A stretch of 59,869 nucleotides of DNA from an uncultured Bacilli bacterium (GTDB lineage: Bacteria; Bacillota_I; Bacilli_A; RF39; UBA660): positions 1-59,869 of the forward strand of contig CAJUTW010000002.1 of assembly GCA_910589335.1 (NCBI GenBank), given 5' to 3'. A model generated the notes under the pieces. The model did not search any database. It saw only the letters and a list, made by a program, of their open reading frames with translations, and had not been told where the DNA came from. This document shows, one piece after another, positions 44,841-53,398 of the stretch. Each line of letters begins with the position of its first letter. The stretch's first letter is position 1. The translations under genes and the position numbers were made by a program.

Positions 44841-44985
44841 TATCATAACCTCCTTTTAACATATCTATATAGCCCATTTCTAAAAGTTGTACCATCATTT
44901 TTGATATATGGATTCCATAGAATTGAGCCATTAATTTAATCCTATTAAATAAATCAATAGGTAACCAAAAATCAAATCTTCTCAT
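44821..44985 (-). CDS. 54-aa ribbon-helix-helix-like protein
   Basis: ATG with GGAGGACAA just upstream. RRFDFWLPIDLFNRIKLMAQFYGIHISKMMVQLLEMGYIDML has the strand-helix-helix layout of small RHH DNA-binding proteins. It is the first gene of the mobilisation operon and lies beside the structured 45.0-45.2 kb region, so it probably binds there (oriT or promoter). It overlaps the next gene by 20 bp. Confidence 0.7.
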   Translation of the reverse strand: MRRFDFWLPIDLFNRIKLMAQFYGIHISKMMVQLLEMGYIDMLKGGYDNEVINK

Positions 44986-45004
44986 TTGTCCTCCTTATCT
45001 TGAT

Positions 45005-45220
45005 AGGATGATAAGCCCCTAAAACATGGCAGTATATAAAAAAGCAGGATAAGAAACTTACACACCACCACCAAATTTTTCCTTATTTCATAAGGGTTTA
45101 GTGTTGTGTAAGACTGATTTTGCACTTGCAAAATTCATCCTACTTTGTAGGTTGATATAAAGGTTAATACCTTTTTTATTCCTTATTTTTAGGGGCTTTT
45201 TTTATATGGCTTATCATCCT
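45005..45220. other. Highly structured non-coding region, candidate oriT
   Basis: Outer arms AGGATGATAAGCC (45005-45017) and GGCTTATCATCCT (45208-45220) are perfect inverted copies. The left arm continues AAGCCCCTAAAA, which also pairs with TTTTAGGGGCTT (45187-45198). Inside lie CTTACACA/TGTGTAAG (45057/45105), CCTTAT-TTC-ATAAGG (45081-45095), TTTTGCA-CT-TGCAAAA (45118-45133), CCTAC-TTT-GTAGG (45139-45151) and AAAGGT-TAAT-ACCTTT (45059+100 to 45174). It sits between the mobilisation operon and the type IV secretion genes. oriT is the leading reading; a plus-strand structured RNA is the alternative. Confidence 0.6.
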
Positions 45221-45235
45221 AAATTTTTATTTTTG

Positions 45236-46168
45236 TTAATTTTTATAGGATGGTGTCAAATTATTAAAATTATTATTTTCTAATAAAGATGGTGGGTTAT
45301 ATGTAGGTTTTGAATTATCTAATTCATAATTAAAATCTATTAAACTCATACCATCTACAACTTGACCATCCAATGAAACTTGATAGTGTAAATGATTACC
45401 AGTTGAATAACCAGTAGTACCTACACTAGCAATAACTTGTCCTTTTGAAACAGTATCACCAACTAAAACTTTAGAACTGTTTGGAAATAGATGCCCATAA
45501 AAAACAACATATTTTAAGTCATTTATTTCACATGAAATTTTTATATTATTACCACCTTGTTTATCACTTGTATCAATTTTATTTTGACTATATGGAAAAG
45601 AAACACTTTCAACTTTTCCATCACAAGTTGAATAAACTGGTGTCTGTTCAGAGTTAGCAATATCCCATGCTTTATGCACATTTGCTTCCCCATAAATAAC
45701 TCTTTCTTCGAAAAAAAAACTAGTTATGGTAGAACTAGAAAATTCTATTGGTGGAGCAAAAGGTTTTGCTTGTTCTTCATTTATCTGCCCACTAGAAGAT
45801 ATATTTTCGTTTTTACAAACTTCCAAAATTTTATATTTTTGAATCGTACACACATCACTAATAGGAAGTAATTTTTTTGATTCCTTATCTAAATTATCAG
45901 TATATATTTCATCAAAAGTTAAAGAGTTATCAGCAAGATAAAAATATAAAATTCTTTCTAATGAAACATAACCATTTTTTGCTTTTATATTTTTATTAGC
46001 AACCTTAGTATATTGTTCTGCATATTGACTATTATTTTCAATATAACCATCTGTGATATTAGCACCAAAGAAGTCCATGATCATTAATACTGGAACTAAA
46101 ATTATAATAGCAATTATAACTAAGAAGCCAGTAGAACCTAAAAGAATAGATAATATTTTCTTTTTCAA
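45236..46168 (-). CDS. M23-family peptidoglycan hydrolase of the transfer apparatus
   Basis: 310 aa. N-terminal transmembrane helix (about 12-34), a spacer, then an M23 (LytM-type) domain with zinc ligands in HKAWDIA and HLHYQV plus YGHL. It should open the cell wall for the secretion channel. Unlike many conjugative VirB1-like proteins it shows no separate lysozyme domain. It starts 3 bp after the 46172 gene stop. Confidence 0.88.
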   Translation of the reverse strand: MKKKILSILLGSTGFLVIIAIIILVPVLMIMDFFGANITDGYIENNSQYAEQYTKVANKNIKAKNGYVSLERILYFYLADNSLTFDEIYTDNLDKESKKLLPISDVCTIQKYKILEVCKNENISSSGQINEEQAKPFAPPIEFSSSTITSFFFEERVIYGEANVHKAWDIANSEQTPVYSTCDGKVESVSFPYSQNKIDTSDKQGGNNIKISCEINDLKYVVFYGHLFPNSSKVLVGDTVSKGQVIASVGTTGYSTGNHLHYQVSLDGQVVDGMSLIDFNYELDNSKPTYNPPSLLENNNFNNLTPSYKN

Positions 46169-46171
46169 AGA

Positions 46172-46777
46172 TTACATATCCATTTCATTTGAATTTTCTT
46201 TTGTTAATTCTTTATAATACTCATTTACTCTAATTAATAAATCACTAGCATTTTTTAAATAATTTAAAATATCATTATTAGTTAAATCACTATCTGTTGC
46301 ATAATGTTCTATATCAGAGTTTAAATGATTTCTAATAGCATCAACTCCAGAAGTAGTATATAGACAATTTTTTATGGACTTAAAAGCATCTTCATCATTT
46401 GTATAATTATTTCTATATTCATAAGGATCTGATTCCTTTACATATTTAACTAGATCATCTGTTAATTCACTAACTTTATAATCCTTTTCATAAGAATTTA
46501 GATAAATATTATATTCTTTAAATATAGAACATAAAGTATCAAAAAATTTTTCTTCCTTTGTGTTGGCAAAATCATTTTCCAAAACAAAATGACGAAACAT
46601 ATCTGATAAATCACTCATAAAATCTATGCCTTTATCTTCATCATTTAATTTATTTTTCAAACTATCTAAATCTGGTATTTCATTATCATAAAAATACCAT
46701 TTACAATATTTACGATAATCACATATAAAATTATATATAGAACTTGATAAGTTGTTAAATCTATCTTGAATATTCAT
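46172..46777 (-). CDS. Unknown soluble protein between VirB4 and the hydrolase
   Basis: About 201 aa, helical, acidic, no membrane helix, no family recognised. The ATG at 46777 overlaps the VirB4 stop (TGATG) with GGGTGAAA upstream. Its position in the secretion operon suggests a channel-associated or regulatory role. Confidence 0.6.
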   Translation of the reverse strand: MNIQDRFNNLSSSIYNFICDYRKYCKWYFYDNEIPDLDSLKNKLNDEDKGIDFMSDLSDMFRHFVLENDFANTKEEKFFDTLCSIFKEYNIYLNSYEKDYKVSELTDDLVKYVKESDPYEYRNNYTNDEDAFKSIKNCLYTTSGVDAIRNHLNSDIEHYATDSDLTNNDILNYLKNASDLLIRVNEYYKELTKENSNEMDM

Positions 46778-49239
46778 CAATTTTCACCCATCATAGTTCT
46801 TTCTAATTCAGTAGCACGAATCCAAACTCTAAGTCTATTTTTATTATCTACATTTAAAAGAAATTCACCTCGTTTAGCAGATAGTAAAAATGCTTTTTGG
46901 GTGTCAGTTAGTGGGTTATTTTTAAATAACTCTAGGTAAGCAAGTAGATCATCTTCTTTTAACATACCTATCATAGTGTACTGGCAATTATTGAAAATTG
47001 CAGTAGCGTGTCTTAATACACTAGCATTACCAACAAAATCTTTTACACTTTGGGTACTCACAATTAAATTAGTAGAATACTTACGAACTCTACGAGCAAG
47101 TTGTCCAAAATTTTTTAATACTTCATTATTCTTTTCATCTATAAATAAATGGAATTCATCAACTATAATACTAATATGTTTTTTCTTATCAGATTTTTCA
47201 TTTTGAATTTTATTAGCAACAATGCTATTATTCAAATATGTTAGTAGATTTAAAACTTGGGTATTAATCAGTCTTTGATTTCCACTATATAATAATTCTT
47301 GCAAATTAAAAGCAATGAGATCATTTGATAAGTCAATATTGGTATGACCATCGAATAGAAAGGAATCAGTTCCAGTTAAAAATCTTGAAACAAGTATTTC
47401 TAATTGATCGATTAATTTCTTTTTCTCATTACTTTGTAATTCTTTTTTATAAACTGGTAAATACTCATATAATTCACTAAAAATTGGGTAGTCAGTAGGT
47501 TTTAGACTTTGTAGTGTATTAATGGAAGTATTTTTAAATATACCTTTTGTATTATATAAAGATTCCACTACTGCTAGTAGCATAACTAATTCTTTTTCTG
47601 TTATGCTTTCAAAAGCAGTTTTGAAGAATGCCTCCAGAAAACCTAAATGTTTAGCCAAAGGACAATCTGTTTCTTTTGTTTCTTTATCTTCATCATCACT
47701 AGGAATATATCTAATCTGTAAAGGGTTAATAATACCACCCTTTTTAGAGTAGAGATCTATATATTCACCACCATTTGCTTCAACTAATTTTTTATATTCA
47801 TTTTCAGCATCCCAGATAAAAATTTTAGTACCACGAGCAAACTCATTGATAATCATTTTTTTCATGGTAAAACTTTTACCACCACCAGTAGATGATACTA
47901 TGGCTAGGTTATGGGAAGTTCTTTGATTATTTAAAGTAAATGGATCAAAGAATATAGGTAGTGAAGTATGTAAATCAACTCCTAACATATAACCTTTAGA
48001 ATCGTTAAAATAAGTTTTTGTAAATGGAAAACCTGCACTTAATGTTAAAGTAGGTAAAAAGATAGAATAATCATTTAAAGAAGTGGAAGTAATATCAAAG
48101 TTTTGCCAACACTCCATTTGTCTTAATTTTGGAATATCAAGTTTTATCTGGTATCTATCCACAAGTCTTTTTAATTCTCTAAAAGTATTATCTCTTTCTT
48201 TTTTTGTACCAGTAATGATAAGAGTAAGAGATACTTCTTTTATCTTTTCATCACCATTTTTTATTTCTAACATTAATTGTTGAAAGTTTTCCTTTTGAGT
48301 ATCAAGTTCAGTAGCATCACTTAATTTTCTAGTAGTGTTACGATCACTAAGTAAAAATTGATACTGTGAATTTACCCAACGAATTAACTCATCTTGACTA
48401 ATAGCATCCTTAATACTTATACAAGCCATCACATCTGGAACATTAAAGACTTCTTCAAAAAATAATTCATCTACGAATGGTGGAATATTTTTTATTGTTA
48501 CCATTTGAATATCTTTATCATCAAGTTTTAATGAATTAGCCTTTTCTTGTAAATTAAGGGGTGATATTAAAGATGGTAAATCACTCCATATAAGATCATC
48601 AAGTAATTTTTGATTCATATATAAATTAGTTAAAAACTTATATATTTCTAATCTATTATCTATCACTTCCATATTGATTCTAGGTGTTATATTAGAAATA
48701 ATATCTTCTATTTCATCAAGTTGTTTTTCTAATATATTTAAGTCTTTAGCAATTACAACTAGATAGTATACACTAGATATAGTGTAGTGATTATCTTCTA
48801 GTTCTTCAATTAATCTTTTGCTTTCTTCAAGTAATTTATGTTTTTTTAAATCACTTTCAAAATATGAAATTAAATCTTCTAAATTAATTTTATTGTTATT
48901 AAGATTAATCTTTTGATCTAATTTATAACATTTTAACACAAGACCTTTTATCTGGTAAAGACTTTTTAAAGCATAGAAGAAATTTTGCTTTTCTGACTTA
49001 CTAGTTAAAGACAAATCTATGGCTTTAACTTCAATTAAAGATGCTACTTCACCAGTTTTTAATTCTATTAAACCATCATCTGCAACAGACTTAACATTTG
49101 AAAATATTTGAGAATTTTTTATTCTACTTTTCATTCGTTTTTTTATTACAAATTTAGGTTGTTGTTTTTCAAGTTTTTTCTTTTCTTTATCTAAAACTTT
49201 ATCTTTATTTGTTTTTTTCTCTTTAGGGAATAACCCGAT
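46777..49239 (-). CDS. VirB4/TraE-type conjugation ATPase
   Basis: Up to 820 aa. Walker A STGGGKSF, a VirB4 C-terminal ATPase with Walker B (ISIIVDEFHLFID), and QSVKDF in the Q region. It powers the secretion channel. The first ATG (49134) has no Shine-Dalgarno, while the same frame stays open for 42 codons upstream and encodes a plausible Lys-rich N-terminus (LFPKEKK... KFVIKKR). The only reasonable upstream site is ATC at 49239, 5 bp after GGTG. The start is therefore uncertain: 49134 is the conservative choice. Confidence 0.88.
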   Translation of the reverse strand: MGLFPKEKKTNKDKVLDKEKKKLEKQQPKFVIKKRMKSRIKNSQIFSNVKSVADDGLIELKTGEVASLIEVKAIDLSLTSKSEKQNFFYALKSLYQIKGLVLKCYKLDQKINLNNNKINLEDLISYFESDLKKHKLLEESKRLIEELEDNHYTISSVYYLVVIAKDLNILEKQLDEIEDIISNITPRINMEVIDNRLEIYKFLTNLYMNQKLLDDLIWSDLPSLISPLNLQEKANSLKLDDKDIQMVTIKNIPPFVDELFFEEVFNVPDVMACISIKDAISQDELIRWVNSQYQFLLSDRNTTRKLSDATELDTQKENFQQLMLEIKNGDEKIKEVSLTLIITGTKKERDNTFRELKRLVDRYQIKLDIPKLRQMECWQNFDITSTSLNDYSIFLPTLTLSAGFPFTKTYFNDSKGYMLGVDLHTSLPIFFDPFTLNNQRTSHNLAIVSSTGGGKSFTMKKMIINEFARGTKIFIWDAENEYKKLVEANGGEYIDLYSKKGGIINPLQIRYIPSDDEDKETKETDCPLAKHLGFLEAFFKTAFESITEKELVMLLAVVESLYNTKGIFKNTSINTLQSLKPTDYPIFSELYEYLPVYKKELQSNEKKKLIDQLEILVSRFLTGTDSFLFDGHTNIDLSNDLIAFNLQELLYSGNQRLINTQVLNLLTYLNNSIVANKIQNEKSDKKKHISIIVDEFHLFIDEKNNEVLKNFGQLARRVRKYSTNLIVSTQSVKDFVGNASVLRHATAIFNNCQYTMIGMLKEDDLLAYLELFKNNPLTDTQKAFLLSAKRGEFLLNVDNKNRLRVWIRATELERTMMGEN

Positions 49240-49255
49240 ATTATCACCATCACTT

Positions 49256-49567
49256 TCATTTTAAATATTTACTGAATTGTTTTATTTTGCTTTCTTTAAC
49301 TTCTTCATTAAAGAAACAATAATTTTTATTTTTAAAAATATATTCTATTAGAAGAATCATAATTTTATATATACGATTCTTCTTTGATAGATTAATAGGA
49401 ATAAGAAGAAATAAACAGATAGATAGGAAAACTAAAGCAACGATTTTTAAATTAGTAAAGGCAAACAATACTAAAAAAATCATAAGCATGGGAAGTCCTA
49501 AATATAAATCTGTCATTTCTATATATTTACCTAAAGTTTTTTTAATACTTTTAATTGTTATATACAA
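49256..49567 (-). CDS. VirB3/PrgI-like membrane protein
   Basis: 103 aa with two closely spaced membrane helices (about 24-60) and a basic C-terminal end. This layout and its place directly before VirB4 fit the VirB3/TrbD/PrgI role in the inner-membrane complex. The start is TTG with AAGGATG about 10 bp upstream. Confidence 0.65.
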   Translation of the reverse strand: MYITIKSIKKTLGKYIEMTDLYLGLPMLMIFLVLFAFTNLKIVALVFLSICLFLLIPINLSKKNRIYKIMILLIEYIFKNKNYCFFNEEVKESKIKQFSKYLK

Positions 49568-49571
49568 ACTA

Positions 49572-50948
49572 TCACATCCTTGTTCTATATCTGTTACGAT
49601 ACATATTTCTTTGTGGCATTATAGATCTTACTGCTTCACCCATATTTTCACGACCATGACTTCGTAAATTTTTACCAATATGTGATGGAGTGGCATTTTT
49701 AACTTTACCACCAAATTTTTCAATGGTATTTCCTATACCACTACCCAGTTTACTAGCAATAGGGTTACTAGCAGAAGAACTTTTATCTTTAAAGTTACTT
49801 CCAAATTTAGAAATAGCATTACCAACTTTATTAACGACTTTATTACCACCAAGTTTTCCAACTGCAGATGCTCCAACACCTAAGCCAAAAGCACCAGCAC
49901 CAGATAAGGCATTTCCACCTATATGGGTAGCACTAGACATGGCATTTCCATAACTCATTAAACTCATAAGTTGTTCACGACCAGAATTAGCAGATACATT
50001 TGCACCTATAAATCTGTTGATTACTTGTGATCCAGTAAGTAGGAAAGTACCACAGCCAATAAACATTAATGATTTTAAAGCCATATCTTTAAAATTAGAA
50101 TTAGCAAAGAAAGTGGTACTATTTATAGACTGCATAACTATTACAGTAATACCTATTATCATCATTACCACTGCACCTTGTAAAATCAAAGATACTAATT
50201 GTTCTATGACTGCAGATCTTCTTTGTTTATTACCTATTGAAGTGGCAAAAACAATGGGGCTTATGATAAACAAAAACAAAAATTCTATTTGTCTACGAGC
50301 CACCATCATGCCACTAAAAAATAAAGCATATAAAAAAAAGCCACCTACAATAATAGCCATTAACCAATTAATAGAATATTTATAATCTTTTTCATCTGGA
50401 AGTATCCACTTTTTAGAAGTAACATATTTATCATTAAACATTCTCTTTTTAGTAAAATTATCATTTTTTAGATTATCAATTATATTTTCATTTTTAAATT
50501 CATCACTATTTTTATAGCCATCAGAATGGGTAATATACATACCAAGCATGGAATCAGAAATGGTTATACCATTATTAGTAAATACAGATGAAGTATAACC
50601 ACTAAGTTTCATGGAAAAGGAGTTGGCTTGTGAAAACAAGAAAACACTCATAAGCACAAGCACACTACATTTTACAATTTCCATAACAATTTGATTAGTA
50701 GATAAACCATCATCTGGCTCTAGTATTTTCATAACAAACTTCCATACTATAAATAAAGCAAGTAAGGTTATAGCAATAGCAATTATTCCAGAATGGAAAT
50801 TAGAAAATATGGAATTATTAGAAACACTATCAACTATATCATACAAATTAATTTCTCTAATTATATTGAATAAAGTATCAATTAAATTATATATAAAATC
50901 AATGACTGCCCAACCTAATCTTCTAAGTAAATCTAAGGCACTTAACAT
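49572..50948 (-). CDS. VirB6/TrbL-like polytopic channel protein
   Basis: 458 aa. About six or seven helices between residues 60 and 320, with an external loop at about 115-195. The C-terminal ~120 residues are Gly/Ala/Ser-rich and soluble. This is the layout of TrbL/VirB6-type proteins in Gram-positive elements. The ATG overlaps the stop of the 50942 gene. Confidence 0.8.
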   Translation of the reverse strand: MLSALDLLRRLGWAVIDFIYNLIDTLFNIIREINLYDIVDSVSNNSIFSNFHSGIIAIAITLLALFIVWKFVMKILEPDDGLSTNQIVMEIVKCSVLVLMSVFLFSQANSFSMKLSGYTSSVFTNNGITISDSMLGMYITHSDGYKNSDEFKNENIIDNLKNDNFTKKRMFNDKYVTSKKWILPDEKDYKYSINWLMAIIVGGFFLYALFFSGMMVARRQIEFLFLFIISPIVFATSIGNKQRRSAVIEQLVSLILQGAVVMMIIGITVIVMQSINSTTFFANSNFKDMALKSLMFIGCGTFLLTGSQVINRFIGANVSANSGREQLMSLMSYGNAMSSATHIGGNALSGAGAFGLGVGASAVGKLGGNKVVNKVGNAISKFGSNFKDKSSSASNPIASKLGSGIGNTIEKFGGKVKNATPSHIGKNLRSHGRENMGEAVRSIMPQRNMYRNRYRTRM

Positions 50949-51292
50949 ATATCAAAGTCCTTATCTTTTTCTTTTGAAAAATAGGAAATAGAATTATCTA
51001 TTAAATCACTAATACTATTATAATTTAATAAAGATACAGTATGTTCACCAGTAAGTAAATATAAATCATCTGACTTATGATTATCTAAATAATCTTCACC
51101 AAAAATTTCAGTTGCTAAAGCAATACTAGGAATGGGTATAGTATTTCTAAAATCTTTATCACCGATATTATCTGCATAAGCATATATAGTATCAAGCATT
51201 TCATGATAATAATTATATATATTATCTTGATTCTCTTGTTTACTACTATATTTTTCTCTTATGCTATTCAAATCACATTTTAATTCTAACAT
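50942..51292 (-). CDS. Unknown soluble protein of the secretion operon
   Basis: About 116 aa, acidic, cytosolic, no family recognised. ATG at 51292 with AGGTGATAATT. It is placed between the pilin-like and TrbL-like genes and overlaps the latter by 7 bp. Confidence 0.55.
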   Translation of the reverse strand: MLELKCDLNSIREKYSSKQENQDNIYNYYHEMLDTIYAYADNIGDKDFRNTIPIPSIALATEIFGEDYLDNHKSDDLYLLTGEHTVSLLNYNSISDLIDNSISYFSKEKDKDFDIC

Positions 51293-51301
51293 AATTATCA
51301 C

Positions 51302-51613
51302 CTAAAATAAACTGATAATTAAATTTACTAAAGAAATTGCTAATATAATACCAACGATACCAAACATAGTTTGTATAATTCTTTGTTTTACTTGTTGTTT
51401 TTTATCTACATCTGCTACTGCATACATAACAAAACCTATAACTAGGGAAACACCTGCAAGTGCTATACCAACTCGTAAGCACCAGTCAGTAACAGTTTTG
51501 ATGGCTTTTAATATTGAATCAATATTATAATTACCACCATCTAATTTTGTAATTGCTAATAAATTCATAGAGTTCCCTAACTTAGAAAGGGAATTACCTA
51601 CGAATTTAAGCAA
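51302..51613 (-). CDS. VirB2/TrbC-like pilin-type membrane protein
   Basis: 103 aa with two hydrophobic helices (about 47-68 and 80-103) joined by a short basic loop (VDKKQQVKQR). This is typical of VirB2/TrbC-like subunits in Gram-positive systems. The start is TTG 8 bp after AAGGAG. A nested hairpin leader lies upstream. Confidence 0.7.
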   Translation of the reverse strand: MLKFVGNSLSKLGNSMNLLAITKLDGGNYNIDSILKAIKTVTDWCLRVGIALAGVSLVIGFVMYAVADVDKKQQVKQRIIQTMFGIVGIILAISLVNLIISLF

Positions 51614-51674
51614 TAAACATTCTCCTTAAATAAATAATAGTTTTCAATATATCAATCCTCCTTTTAAAATATGA

Positions 51675-51752
51675 AAAAGCAAAGAGTTGTGATATAATGA
51701 CAACAGAGTTATTTAGTCGTGGGGATTATTTAACTCTTTTTTCTTTGCTTTT
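51675..51752 (-). promoter_or_regulatory. Nested hairpins between ssb and the pilin-like gene
   Basis: Outer stem AAAAGCAAAG / CTTTGCTTTT (51675-51684 and 51743-51752) and inner AGAGTTA / TAACTCT (51705-51711 and 51731-51737). On the minus strand the outer stem is followed by T's, as in a terminator or attenuator controlling entry into the secretion genes. On the plus strand a TATAAT (51693-51698) and the inner hairpin with six T's could instead define a very short RNA. Confidence 0.5.
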
Positions 51753-51763
51753 AATTTCATAAA

Positions 51764-52114
51764 CTATATATCCACTTGATCTGATTTTTCTTTTTCTTTT
51801 GAACTTGATAAGAATGTTACCTTTTCAGCAACTAATTCCATTTCAGAATGCTTACCATTTTCAGTTTCGATTTCTCTTGTTTGAACACGACCTTTAATAC
51901 CTACCAAATCACCTTTTTGGCAATAGTTGGCAGTATTTTCAGCAATATTTTTCCATAAAGAACATTTAATAAAATCTGTTTCATAAACACCATCAGCATT
52001 TTTATAACTTCTAGGAACAGCCAAAGTAATATTAGATACTTTTGTTCCATTTTCTAGTTCTTTAAGTTCTGGATCTTTTGTTAATCTTCCTACTATAATC
52101 ATTTGATTCATCAT
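51764..52114 (-). CDS. ssb: Single-stranded DNA-binding protein
   Basis: 116 aa. The OB fold reads MIIVGRLTKDPELKELENGTKVSNITLAVPR and FIKCSLWKNIAENTANYCQKGDLVGIKGRVQTR, as in SSB. The acidic C-terminal tip ends DQVDI and lacks the usual DDDIPF, as in many mobile-element SSBs. It would protect single-stranded transfer or replication intermediates. AAGGAGGTGATTAA precedes two adjacent ATGs. Confidence 0.92.
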   Translation of the reverse strand: MMNQMIIVGRLTKDPELKELENGTKVSNITLAVPRSYKNADGVYETDFIKCSLWKNIAENTANYCQKGDLVGIKGRVQTREIETENGKHSEMELVAEKVTFLSSSKEKEKSDQVDI

Positions 52115-52126
52115 TTAATCACCTCC

Positions 52127-52903
52127 TTACATAGACAAGCCATTATAACTTTTATCTTTCATTTTATTTATTTTTTCAATAGATATTTTTCCAAAATAAT
52201 TAGTATATTTGTCTATTTGTTTTTTTGTTAAAGAACGATCTTCACCAAGTTCAGCATCATCACCAACAATAAAAAAATTCCCAGAAATAACACTATGTCC
52301 TATATCCCTATTGATAGGCAAATTTAACTTATTGCTATTTTCATTATAGACAATGGCAACATCATTACAATTTTCTAAATATGTATATTGAATATCACCA
52401 CCAACAAGTTTTTCCTTTTCTTCTAGGGTATTTCTAATAGTTTTTTTAACTGGTAATTTATTGGGCTTAACTAAAAGAATATCCAAATTTCTTTGCAAGT
52501 TTTCATCACTTCCTTTTGAAAATAAATTTTCTAACATTTCAAAACTTTTATCAAAAATAAATCTATCATTAGTTAAATCAAAAACATTAAGATTTTTCTT
52601 ATAACACAGATGCTTTAAATTTAACAACTCGAAAGTATCTCTGGTAAGTCTTGAAACACTTGAAGCCAAGATATTATTGTTTTTATTCTCATTAATTAAT
52701 TTTTTTAGATTAATTTTATTATCAAGTCTATTGCTACCACCAATATCCATATAGACTTTGGAAATTGGAAGATTTTTATTTTTACAAATTCCATTTACTA
52801 TACTTAATTGTTGGGTTGCAAGTTCTTTATCTTTCCCATAAATATAAATTATAGACTGACCATCAAGTAAATCAGTATAATTAGAAAATCTTAAATCTGG
52901 CAT
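52127..52903 (-). CDS. Fusion of a degenerate serine-recombinase domain with DUF3846
   Basis: About 258 aa. Residues roughly 15-110 follow the resolvase fold (IIYIYGKDKELATQQ, YMDIGGSNRLDNKINLKKLI, SSVSRLTRDTFELLNL). The catalytic Y-x-R-V-S is replaced by YIYGKD, so there is no Ser nucleophile. The C-terminal part (LVGGDIQYTYLENCNDVAIVYN ... LPINRD ... GNFFIVGDD ... SLTKKQIDKYT) matches DUF3846. I use the ATG at 52903, just after the upstream stop; a GTG at 52975 would add 24 residues overlapping the previous gene. Confidence 0.65.
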   Translation of the reverse strand: MPDLRFSNYTDLLDGQSIIYIYGKDKELATQQLSIVNGICKNKNLPISKVYMDIGGSNRLDNKINLKKLINENKNNNILASSVSRLTRDTFELLNLKHLCYKKNLNVFDLTNDRFIFDKSFEMLENLFSKGSDENLQRNLDILLVKPNKLPVKKTIRNTLEEKEKLVGGDIQYTYLENCNDVAIVYNENSNKLNLPINRDIGHSVISGNFFIVGDDAELGEDRSLTKKQIDKYTNYFGKISIEKINKMKDKSYNGLSM

Positions 52904-52907
52904 TAGT

Positions 52908-53351
52908 TTATTGGTAGGCACTAAGCAGATCTGCCATTTCTTTTTGTTCTTCTTCTGATAGTGGCTCTGATTCACACCTTACACCATGCCAAATCATAAC
53001 ACCATCAGTATCATAATCTATCATGGGTATATCATTATTTTCTAATTTATAGTTTTTATCTAATAATTTAATTTCTTTAGGAAATATGTAATAAATATTT
53101 TGATTATCTTTTAAATAAGAATTTAAGTAACCATCAATATAAATATTATTTGATACTTTTATCATATCTTGATATTTATTTAATAATTCTTTATTTAATT
53201 TAACTTTATAAAAACTAGAAGAATAAGAATTGTTATCTAATTTATCATTTTGTACTATATCAAAAAACATAAATTTTTTACCCTTTATGTCTTGTCTTTT
53301 ATACGATAAACTAGTTATCTTACCAATTAGTTCGATTTTATTTTTGTTAAT
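52908..53351 (-). CDS. OB-fold-like protein with ATT start
   Basis: About 147 aa from ATT at 53351, which lies 7 bp after a strong AGGAGG (53359-53363). The first ATG (53270) is 27 codons inside, has no RBS, and would delete the start of a clear OB-type strand pattern (NKIELIGKITSLSYKRQD, then KKFMFFDIVQN). The C-terminus ends in an acidic helix. It lies upstream of the DUF3846 fusion and ssb and may be an SSB-like or nucleic-acid-binding protein (inference). Confidence 0.6.
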   Translation of the reverse strand: MNKNKIELIGKITSLSYKRQDIKGKKFMFFDIVQNDKLDNNSYSSSFYKVKLNKELLNKYQDMIKVSNNIYIDGYLNSYLKDNQNIYYIFPKEIKLLDKNYKLENNDIPMIDYDTDGVMIWHGVRCESEPLSEEEQKEMADLLSAYQ

Positions 53352-53371
53352 TTTAACACCTCCTAGTTTAG

Positions 53372-53398
53372 TAACTAGTTATATATTTAAACTAGTTA
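53372..53398. promoter_or_regulatory. TAACTAGTT dyad upstream of the OB-fold gene
   Basis: TAACTAGTT and AACTAGTTA form perfect 9-bp arms around a 9-bp centre. Another AAACTAGTTA lies inside the gene (about 53308-53317), and AAACTAGTTT occurs in the repeat block at 58,594. It is a likely operator for a regulator of the element. Confidence 0.5.

Noticed and set aside
46777..49258. Reading UGA as Trp (Mycoplasma code)
   Set aside because: TGA ends VirB4, the relaxase and the VirB3-like gene at sensible places, and Trp is always TGG, so the standard bacterial code is in use.
52904..52975. GTG start giving MNQSHYQKK... for the DUF3846 fusion
   Set aside because: The extra 24 residues fully overlap the end of the upstream gene in another frame and show no domain character. 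The ATG at 52903, just after the upstream stop, fits better.
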